Below are positions 1 through 5,329 of a stretch of DNA of 12,384 nt, in pieces. Position 1 is the first letter of the stretch; each line of letters opens with the position of its first letter. The notes under the pieces are model-generated. The model was not told the origin of the DNA and did not search any database. It worked only from the letters and a program-made list of their open reading frames with translations. Source of the stretch: Candidatus Omnitrophota bacterium (GTDB lineage Bacteria > Omnitrophota > Omnitrophia > Omnitrophales > Aquincolibacteriaceae). The position numbers and the translations under genes were made by a program. Where the stretch lies: contig JAMWDC010000027.1 in NCBI GenBank assembly GCA_023819025.1, forward strand, positions 1 to 12,384. The letters are read 5' to 3'.

Positions 1-1
1 A

Positions 2-63
2 ATCTATGAAATTCTTTTACGTGAAGGAAACCTGGTAGAACAGGTCGGAGCGAGATTGTTTTA
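2..63 (+). CDS. 3' end of an unidentified gene (partial)
   Basis: Only the last 20 codons are visible, ending in TAG at 61-63. The reading frame is open from the window edge and gives a plausible amphipathic tail (IYEILLREGN, then LVEQVGARLF). The fragment is too short to assign to a family. It is supported mainly by the terminator-like hairpin that follows about 60 bases downstream and by the absence of a competing gene here. The other two plus-strand frames have stops or no protein-like content. Confidence 0.35.
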
Positions 64-122
64 GAAAAGTATCGACTTAAATCGTCGGGGAATGCTTGGT
101 ACGAAGCGTGGATTCATAAGGA

Positions 123-183
123 CCCTGGCTGGTTTCTGCCACAGGAGAGGGGGTCTCCGGGCTGGAGCCGCCAGGGGTTTTTT
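123..183 (+). terminator. Rho-independent terminator-like structure
   Basis: CCCTGGC (123-129) pairs perfectly with GCCAGGG (170-176), and six T residues follow at 178-183. Inside the long loop a second hairpin forms from GGAGA (144-148) and TCTCC (154-158). It probably ends transcription of the upstream gene and insulates the NAD-salvage genes. The inner hairpin makes it larger than a minimal terminator, so a small structured RNA ending here is also possible. Confidence 0.5.
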
Positions 184-248
184 GTTCTTACCGGTTTCCC
201 CCCTTCCTTTGTCACTTGCGGTATGGGTTCATTTCTGCCTTTGGATTC

Positions 249-277
249 CAGATTTCTCAAAAATCAGCGCTTATAAT
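249..277 (+). promoter_or_regulatory. Candidate sigma-70 promoter for pncB-pncA
   Basis: TATAAT at 272-277 is a perfect -10 consensus. The -35 position at 17-base spacing (249-254, CAGATT) is poor, so the promoter may be weak or activator-dependent. Transcription would start near 284, giving a leader of about 85 bases that contains the palindrome at 320-339. Confidence 0.45.
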
Positions 278-319
278 TTTCGGGTGGAAAGATTAAAATA
301 CGGATTCCGGCAATGATGT

Positions 320-339
320 TACCTCCCTCGAGGGAGGTA
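320..339 (+). promoter_or_regulatory. Perfect 20-base palindrome in the pncB leader
   Basis: The sequence TACCTCCC-TCGA-GGGAGGTA is a perfect inverted repeat. As RNA it would form an 8-bp stem with a UCGA loop, 16 bases before the ribosome binding site. The left arm contains CCTCC, which matches the 16S anti-Shine-Dalgarno core and could instead pair with GGAGG at 356-360. The right arm contains a decoy GGGAGG. As DNA it could equally be the operator of a dimeric repressor. Confidence 0.5.
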
Positions 340-368
340 GGGCCGTCAAGGAATTGGAGGAATCGGTG

Positions 369-1661
369 ATGGGAGGCATTCAACGCATCGAACCTTCGGT
401 ATTTAAAATACCTACGGATAAACTGCGCGCCGGCTATTATACGGACCGCTATTTCCTTCGGACACGTGACGTTCTCCGGTTTGTGAATTACCACCATCAA
501 GTAGGGTATCAATTTTTTCCAAGGGAGGATGCGGTGATTTGCGGATTGGACGAGGCCATTGCCATTTTGAAGACCTGTTCCGGTGAATACCGGGATCCCC
601 GGCTTGCTCAAAAGTGGTATCGGCAACTCCGCGAAGTTCAGTGGAATCTTCAACGTGCGGGTTACCGCCAGCTCAAAACTAAAATTATGAAGTGGGAAAA
701 GCAAAGGGCTCAGATTCGTGAACGGCTGAATCTTTTATGGCGGAACGGTTGGGAAAAGTTGAAGGTCTATGCACTTGCAGACGGCACGAGGGTGAAGCGT
801 CATGAAGCAGTACTTGCCATCGTGGGAAATCCAAGATATTTTGCCCATCTCGAAACGCCGATCCTTGGCGTGATTGCACGTCCTACAGCGACCGCAACCG
901 CAGTTTCTGAAGTGGTCGAAGCCGCGCAGGGCAAACAAGTCCTTTTTTTCTCAGCGCGCTTCGATCATTACTGGGTTCAAACCGCAGATGGTTATGCCGC
1001 CTTGAAGGCCGGTGCGTTTGGCGTTTCGACAGAAGCGAATGCCGATTACTGGGGTGTTGAGAGCATGGGGACGATCCCTCATTTTTTGATCGGCTGTTTT
1101 GGCGGCGACACGGTCCAGTCCTTCCTGAACTTTGACAAGTATATGCCGGCAGATATGAACCGGATTGCCTTAGTGGATTGGGATAACGATTGTATCGGCA
1201 CCACCGCAAAAATAATTGCCCGAATGATTGAAGAAAAAATAAATAAAACACCCATCACAGAAGAGATTTTCCTCCGGTACGCACCTCAGATGATCGGTTC
1301 AGGAAAAGGGAAATTATGGGGAGTGCGTTTTGATACAGCGGGCGGTCTCCGGGATCGTTCTGTGACCTCACACGGGAAATCTTCTTATGGTGTATGCCCC
1401 GAACTCGTAAAAAAGGCACGACGGGAATTCGACCGCTGGGGATGCAGGAATCTGACGATTGTTGTTTCAGGAGGGTTCGACGCCGTAAAGATCCGGCGTT
1501 TTGAACGCACCAAAGTTCCTGTGGATGCTTATGGCGTGGGTTCAAGTCTTTTGCGGCGTAAGATTGACATTACTGCAGATATTGTTGAGTATGAAGGCCG
1601 GAACTGTGCGAAAGTAGGACGGCAAAAAGTAGATTGGAGCCGCCTGTCGCGCGTTCGGTAA
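369..1661 (+). CDS. pncB: Nicotinate phosphoribosyltransferase
   Basis: Joins nicotinate to PRPP to give nicotinate mononucleotide in NAD salvage (Preiss-Handler pathway), in the cytoplasm. Family marks in order: YYTDRYF near residue 23, the long GYAALKAGAFGVS segment, GTIPH (234-238, whose His matches the phosphorylated catalytic His of the family), VRFDTAGGLRD (319-329), VSGGFD (366-371) and YGVGSSLL (388-395), which line the phosphoribosyl site. I chose ATG 369 because GGAGG at 356-360 lies 8 bases upstream; TTG 354 overlaps that site. At 430 residues it is longer than the short-type enzymes it resembles. The excess is a charged helical insertion (about 70-130) between the N-terminal domain and the VYALADGTRV strand. 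pncA follows 49 bases later, which supports the assignment. Confidence 0.9.
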   Translation: MGGIQRIEPSVFKIPTDKLRAGYYTDRYFLRTRDVLRFVNYHHQVGYQFFPREDAVICGLDEAIAILKTCSGEYRDPRLAQKWYRQLREVQWNLQRAGYRQLKTKIMKWEKQRAQIRERLNLLWRNGWEKLKVYALADGTRVKRHEAVLAIVGNPRYFAHLETPILGVIARPTATATAVSEVVEAAQGKQVLFFSARFDHYWVQTADGYAALKAGAFGVSTEANADYWGVESMGTIPHFLIGCFGGDTVQSFLNFDKYMPADMNRIALVDWDNDCIGTTAKIIARMIEEKINKTPITEEIFLRYAPQMIGSGKGKLWGVRFDTAGGLRDRSVTSHGKSSYGVCPELVKKARREFDRWGCRNLTIVVSGGFDAVKIRRFERTKVPVDAYGVGSSLLRRKIDITADIVEYEGRNCAKVGRQKVDWSRLSRVR

Positions 1662-1710
1662 GGCTGTCGGATTCTGGGCCAATTTCTGTTTCAAGGATTA
1701 AGCTCAATTG

Positions 1711-2277
1711 ATGGCAAAACCATTTGAGTGTCTCATCATTGTAGATCTGCAAAATGATTTTTGTCCCGGGGGTGCCTTAGCAGTTCCCGAAGGCGATCGG
1801 ATCGTCGACCCGATCAACCGGATCATTCAGAATTTCCCCTTTGTTGTAACGACGCAGGACTGGCATCCGCCGGATCACATTTCTTTTCAAGGTCACGGCG
1901 GTGTTTGGCCGCCCCATTGCATTCAGAATACTTGGGGGGCTCAATTGCATCCTAAGCTTTGCCAGGACGGGATTCATCTAAGAATACTCAAAGGCCAGCA
2001 TCCGGACCGAGATGCCTATTCTGGATTTGAGGAAACCCCGCTTGCCGAGGAGTTAAAGAAACACGCGGTCAAGAAAGTTTTCATCGTAGGTTTGGCCACG
2101 GATTATTGTGTGAAGCACACGGCTTTGGACGCTCTGAGATACGGTTTTCAGACGGTTGTTTTTACGGATCTTGTCAGGTCGGTGGACGTCAAATCCGGCG
2201 ACGGTGAGCGTGCCTTAAAAGAAATCCAGGGGGCCGGTGGGATATTGATGCGTGCACCTGATAGGCTCGTATTTTAA
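1711..2277 (+). CDS. pncA: Nicotinamidase (isochorismatase family)
   Basis: Hydrolyses nicotinamide to nicotinate and ammonia, feeding the phosphoribosyltransferase encoded just upstream. The cysteine-hydrolase triad is complete: D12 (IIVDLQNDF), K94 (ILKGQHPD) and C133 (GLATDYCVKHTALDA). The metal site is also present: D50 and H52 in TQDWHPPDH, and H69 in WPPHC. Length (188 residues) is usual for PncA. ATG 1711 follows directly on a TTG at 1708; the nearest Shine-Dalgarno, AAGGA at 1693-1697, suits either, slightly better the TTG, so the start is uncertain by one codon. It lies 49 bases after pncB on the same strand and is probably cotranscribed. Confidence 0.93.
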   Translation: MAKPFECLIIVDLQNDFCPGGALAVPEGDRIVDPINRIIQNFPFVVTTQDWHPPDHISFQGHGGVWPPHCIQNTWGAQLHPKLCQDGIHLRILKGQHPDRDAYSGFEETPLAEELKKHAVKKVFIVGLATDYCVKHTALDALRYGFQTVVFTDLVRSVDVKSGDGERALKEIQGAGGILMRAPDRLVF

Positions 2278-2286
2278 TGTTATACT
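2258..2286 (+). promoter_or_regulatory. Candidate extended -10 promoter for the small secreted protein
   Basis: TGT followed by TATACT (2281-2286) fits an extended -10 element, and a 4/6 -35 match (CTGATA, 2258-2263) lies 17 bases upstream, inside the end of pncA. It would give a leader of about 20 bases. It may let the secreted-protein gene be expressed independently of the NAD genes. Confidence 0.35.
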
Positions 2287-2314
2287 TAAGACAGTACAGT
2301 CAATGGGGGTAAGG

Positions 2315-2665
2315 ATGACGGCGAAGAGATATTTATTCATTTGCAGTTTGGCACTTTTATTCTTCATCCCCAAAACCTACGCCCAAGGATCCCCGGATGT
2401 TTATAAATCACAGGCCGATGCAGAAGTCCAGGCCGCTATCCAGTTGCAGGAAGAAGCCGGGCAACTCTTGAAGGTTGGCATCACCACTGAAAGAATGCGG
2501 CTCGCCATGAATTTGTATCTTCGGGCAGGTCAAATGTTTGAAAAGGCAGCCAATGTGTACAAATCGCTCGGACCGGATTATGCGTCGCCCGATGATGTCA
2601 AGAATTCTTTGGCGGCAATGGATCATTGCATCAAAATGATCGGAGAGATCAAAAAGCGTTTGTGA
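2315..2665 (+). CDS. Small secreted periplasmic protein, unknown family
   Basis: A 116-residue protein with a typical Sec signal peptide: basic start (MTAKR), hydrophobic core (residues 6-18) and a likely cleavage site after TYA at residue 23. The mature part of about 93 residues is predicted alpha-helical, with repeated Ala, Glu and Gln (AEVQAAIQLQEEAGQLL, then LAMNLYLRAGQMFEKAANVYKSLG), which resembles a TPR-like helical hairpin pair. It has one Cys near the C terminus and no lipobox. I chose ATG 2315 because GGGGG (2305-2309) lies 5 bases upstream and the signal peptide starts there; GTG 2252 would lie inside pncA. Its stop codon directly abuts the stop of the convergent protease gene. I do not recognise its family. 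Confidence 0.7.
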   Translation: MTAKRYLFICSLALLFFIPKTYAQGSPDVYKSQADAEVQAAIQLQEEAGQLLKVGITTERMRLAMNLYLRAGQMFEKAANVYKSLGPDYASPDDVKNSLAAMDHCIKMIGEIKKRL

Positions 2666-3463
2666 TCAAGGGGACGGGGAATTTTCCGTGGCCTTCCTTG
2701 CGGTTTCCCGGATTGCCTTTAAGATGATGTTCGAGGGGATGGCATACGCTTCTTTTGCATTCACCGCAGATTTGGCCGACATGATCCCCAAAAGTTTACC
2801 TTCCGGATCGACCAAAGGACTTCCGCTGTCTCCTTGATACATGTCAAAGTTAATTCGGATCAACTGGACCGGATGTTCTCCGTAGTTTTCCTGAATTTTT
2901 TTGACCCCGATTCCGCGGATGCGTCCTTCGCTGATCGTATTTTTCAGAAGGATCGAACCTCCGATGGAGTAAACGCGATCATCGAGTCGGACGGAATCGG
3001 AATCGGATAATTCGAAAGACACCAAGGGATAAGGCGGTACAATGCGGATGACAGCCAAATCATATTCGGGTGAAACAGTGATGAGTTCGGCTGCGCAGTT
3101 TGTGCCGTCGAAAAGGGCGACGGTGATCCGGCTCGCTTGCCGGACAAGATGGGCGTTCGTGATAATTAACCCTTGTTTATCAAGAATGACACCGGCCCCC
3201 GTTTGGGCGTAGAGCATCGGTATCAAATGACGTCTGACGATTACTGATCCCGATTCCTTGTGGATAAAAGCCTGGGGCGGGTCTCCAAAGACCCCGCCGA
3301 ATTCTGATTTGATGTTGACCACGGCCTTACTTTTTTCAAGCAAGGTACTGATAATTGAAGTTTGTCCCCGGCCCGTATTTGGAGAACTGGTGATAGCCAA
3401 GGCAATCACCGTCACTATCATGATGAGATACCGATAGCCCCCTCGCCGTCTGTAAGCGTTCAT
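2666..3463 (-). CDS. Membrane-anchored trypsin-like serine protease (HtrA-type core, no PDZ)
   Basis: A 265-residue serine protease exported to the periplasm by an N-terminal signal anchor or signal peptide (RRRGGYR followed by a hydrophobic run at about 13-25). The chymotrypsin-fold triad is complete: H105 in ITNAHLV, D135 in EYDLAVI and S213 in GDSGSPLV, as in HtrA/Deg proteases. AIPSNIILKAI near the end is also typical of that family. Unlike DegP or DegS there is no room for a PDZ domain, so substrate recognition and activation must differ. ATG 3463 was chosen because GGAGAG lies 7 bases upstream on this strand; an in-frame ATG at 3484 has a poorer site. It is divergent from the yvcK-like gene and convergent with the small secreted protein. 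Confidence 0.85.
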   Translation of the reverse strand: MNAYRRRGGYRYLIMIVTVIALAITSSPNTGRGQTSIISTLLEKSKAVVNIKSEFGGVFGDPPQAFIHKESGSVIVRRHLIPMLYAQTGAGVILDKQGLIITNAHLVRQASRITVALFDGTNCAAELITVSPEYDLAVIRIVPPYPLVSFELSDSDSVRLDDRVYSIGGSILLKNTISEGRIRGIGVKKIQENYGEHPVQLIRINFDMYQGDSGSPLVDPEGKLLGIMSAKSAVNAKEAYAIPSNIILKAIRETARKATENSPSP

Positions 3464-3497
3464 CTTTTTTCTCTCCGTAGGCATCTGCCTCTGAAAT

Positions 3498-3506
3498 ATG
3501 ATAGCA
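3498..3506 (-). promoter_or_regulatory. Candidate extended -10 promoter for the protease gene
   Basis: Read on the minus strand, TGC followed by TATCAT is an extended -10 element 35 bases before the chosen start codon. No good -35 box lies 16-18 bases upstream, which is common for extended -10 promoters. The predicted leader is about 28 bases. Confidence 0.4.
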
Positions 3507-3610
3507 TGTGGGGGACAAAAGAGAGGAACGGAACCGAATCGGGTGGAGTGTTCAAAGGGAAACTAATCGTGTTTCTTGAGTTTTATCCGAGATAGGTCGA
3601 AATAGAATTT

Positions 3611-4948
3611 ATGCGGATTCTTGTGGCTTCAACCAACCCTTCTCTTGTGGATTTGATTCGCCGATCCCTGGAACGTTTCCATTTCGAATGGGAGTCGGTG
3701 GATAATGGATTCGATGCGTTTCAAAGACTCGTCAGTACCCGCTACGACCTGATGCTTTTAGAGTTTGATCTGCCCCGGATGATGGCCTTGGAGGTTTTGA
3801 GGCGGCTTCATTCCCTAGAACATTTTGCGGTTCCTCCTGCTATCATTTTGACACTTTCGGAGCAGGAACGCGAACAAATCGAGTCGGAACACCTGTCTCG
3901 GGTGGAAGTCGTCGCAAGACCCGTGGCCATCCGGGAATTTGTGACCAAGGTTCAACAAATCCTCAATCAAAGGATCCGATTGGCATGCCTGGGTGGCGGA
4001 ACGGGACTTTTTACTCTCTTGTCGGGACTCAAGACCATTTCCGGGACGAGTTTAACTTCTATTGTCAGCGCAAGCGATGACGGAGGTTCAACAGGAAAAT
4101 TGCGGGATATGTTTGGGATATTGCCCCCCGGAGACATCCGACGGAGTTTAGTGGCCTTATCGACAGCACCCGATCTACTGAATGAACTGATGCAGTTTCG
4201 TTTTACACGCGGAGAAGAACTCAAAGGCCATAATGTCGGCAATCTGCTCTTGACCGCACTTGCCGAAATGCGCGGGTCGATGACCCATGCCGTCAAGTCT
4301 CTCAGCGAAATTCTGAATATTCAGGGTGAAGTCGTTCCCGTGACGGAATCAATTAATACCTTAAAAGCCGAACTTGAAAATGGCGTGGTGATCGAAGGAG
4401 AACATCGCATCGACCTTTTTGAAGGCTGTGATCCGAACCTTCGCATCAAACGGCTATGGCAGGAACCCGCCACTTCGGCGAATCCAGACGCCATCCAGGC
4501 GCTTTACAATGCACGCTTTATCATTTTGGGGCCAGGGGATCTATATACGAGCGTGATTTCGAATCTTATCGTCGGCGGTATCGCCGAAGCCGTGACGTCC
4601 AGCCGAGCCAAAAAAATCTATGTATGCAATGTGATGACCAAACCCGGAGAGACGACCGGCTTCGAAGTCAGTGATCATGTCCGGGAGATTGTTCGGTATC
4701 TCAAAAAGGACTGTCTGGATTATATCATATGTTCCTCGACCAGTTTCTCAACGGCCTCGCTCGAACTTTATGCGCAGAAAGGGCAGGTTCCAGTCATTGA
4801 AAAATCCGAAAACGTACTCGGCAAGCTGACAAAGGCAGAAATCATCTGGGCCGATGTTGCCTCGGACAGTATTCTTGTCCGTCATGACAGCCTGAAGTTG
4901 GCAGGTGAGCTTAAAAAAATTTTTGAACATGAAACGGCGATTTCATAA
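3611..4948 (+). CDS. YvcK/CofD-like protein with N-terminal pseudo-receiver domain
   Basis: Residues 122-445 form a YvcK (gluconeogenesis factor, CofD-like fold) domain: GGGTGL (128-133), DDGGSTGKLR (156-165), PPGDIRRSL (172-180), GHNVGNL (206-212), GPGDLYTS (307-314) and NVMTKPGETTGF (340-351). YvcK proteins studied elsewhere bind UDP-GlcNAc and affect cell-wall and carbon metabolism. Residues 1-118 look like a response-regulator receiver domain (RILVASTNPSL start; DLMLLEFDLPRM). Its active site is altered: the acidic pair is S7-T8, the phosphoacceptor Asp is E51 and the conserved Lys is R103, while T81 and P104 remain. It should not take up phosphate normally. The Shine-Dalgarno is weak (AGG about 14 bases upstream), but the receiver strand starts right at ATG 3611. 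The fusion roughly adds 120 residues to the usual YvcK length. Confidence 0.88.
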   Translation: MRILVASTNPSLVDLIRRSLERFHFEWESVDNGFDAFQRLVSTRYDLMLLEFDLPRMMALEVLRRLHSLEHFAVPPAIILTLSEQEREQIESEHLSRVEVVARPVAIREFVTKVQQILNQRIRLACLGGGTGLFTLLSGLKTISGTSLTSIVSASDDGGSTGKLRDMFGILPPGDIRRSLVALSTAPDLLNELMQFRFTRGEELKGHNVGNLLLTALAEMRGSMTHAVKSLSEILNIQGEVVPVTESINTLKAELENGVVIEGEHRIDLFEGCDPNLRIKRLWQEPATSANPDAIQALYNARFIILGPGDLYTSVISNLIVGGIAEAVTSSRAKKIYVCNVMTKPGETTGFEVSDHVREIVRYLKKDCLDYIICSSTSFSTASLELYAQKGQVPVIEKSENVLGKLTKAEIIWADVASDSILVRHDSLKLAGELKKIFEHETAIS

Positions 4949-5139
4949 AGATCGGTGCCATGTCCGAAATAAATTCGCGAAATGCTTGAAGGAAGCTCCT
5001 TCTGCACTGAAAGCCACATGATTTTTTGTTCATATTTTCTCAAAAAACTTTTGCTTTCTTCAAAGTGTTTTAAAAACAGATCTCCGATTTTAACCGCACC
5101 CCGATTTTTTTCCTTATCCCGTTTGCGTTTCAGGGCCGT
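4882..5139 (-). pseudogene. Possible minus-strand gene relic, weakly DUF721/DciA-like
   Basis: This frame is open for 85 codons on the minus strand and gives protein-like sequence: a basic start (KRKRDKEK), then KIGDLFLKHFEE, then IMWLSVQKELP and GHGTDLYEIAVSCS. The order resembles DUF721/DciA (helicase-loader related) proteins: a short helix, a Trp-Val motif and a dG-x-L-x-V-x-V-x-S-S strand. There is no ATG, GTG or TTG at the start of the open frame; an in-frame TAA (5140-5142) separates it from an upstream ATG at 5188. The last third runs antisense through the end of the yvcK-like gene. I read it as a decayed gene or chance frame; the family resemblance is weak. Confidence 0.25.
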
Positions 5140-5329
5140 TTAAATTAATGCTTGCTTTTGGAGCATAAATTTGTATGATAAAGCCATGGCAGGGTTCGAG
5201 GGTGAAGGTGTGCGGTTGGAAGTAGTGATGTAATTATATTTATATTTTTATTTGGTTTTATTGCAATTTTTAATCAACCTACCGCCGATAATCCTTTCCC
5301 TCTTTTTCTTCAACCCCTAATAACCGTGA
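4949..5329. other. 381-base spacer between yvcK-like gene and ATPase gene
   Basis: Contains a 6-bp hairpin (GAAGGA 4988-4993 with TCCTTC 4997-5002, no T tract), a possible minus-strand gene relic, a promoter-like pair at 5152-5179, a 15-codon frame at 5186-5233 (ATG to TAA, product unknown), and an AT-rich tract at about 5230-5280 followed by a pyrimidine-rich stretch. No clear terminator follows the yvcK-like gene. Confidence 0.5.
5152..5179 (+). promoter_or_regulatory. Candidate sigma-70 promoter in the spacer
   Basis: TTGCTT (5152-5157), a 16-base spacer and TATGAT (5174-5179, 5 of 6 consensus bases). Transcription would start at about 5186, which is an ATG, so the message could begin at a start codon. 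The ATPase gene lies 144 bases further on. A second, weaker set (TTGGAA at 5216-5221, TATATT at 5241-5246, spacer 19) could also serve that gene. Confidence 0.3.

Larger units (their letters stand above)
64..368. other. Intergenic region upstream of pncB
   Basis: This 305-base stretch holds the terminator-like structure at 123-183, a T/C-rich tract (about 180-260), a TATAAT box at 272-277, a perfect palindrome at 320-339 and the pncB ribosome binding site at 356-360. I see no credible gene. A 74-codon frame at 92-316 crosses the terminator and promoter and gives a composition unlike a real protein. Confidence 0.6.

Noticed and set aside
92..316. 74-codon plus-strand frame before pncB
   Set aside because: It crosses the terminator hairpin and the -10 box and its product has no protein-like pattern or good ribosome site.
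64..368. NAD-sensing riboswitch in the leader
   Set aside because: Tempting because the downstream genes are NAD salvage genes, but I cannot match the conserved cores of known NAD riboswitch classes; only a simple palindrome is visible after the probable transcription start.
883..1251. 122-codon minus-strand frame inside pncB
   Set aside because: Fully antisense to a conserved enzyme gene, low-complexity Arg/Ser-rich product: a shadow frame.
4984..5005. Hairpin after the yvcK-like gene as terminator
   Set aside because: The 6-bp stem is not followed by a T run at the right distance (the T run starts about 20 bases later).
5230..5280. AT-rich tract as a replication origin or attachment site
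   Set aside because: No repeated DnaA-type boxes, no flanking direct repeats and no integrase; most simply a promoter region.
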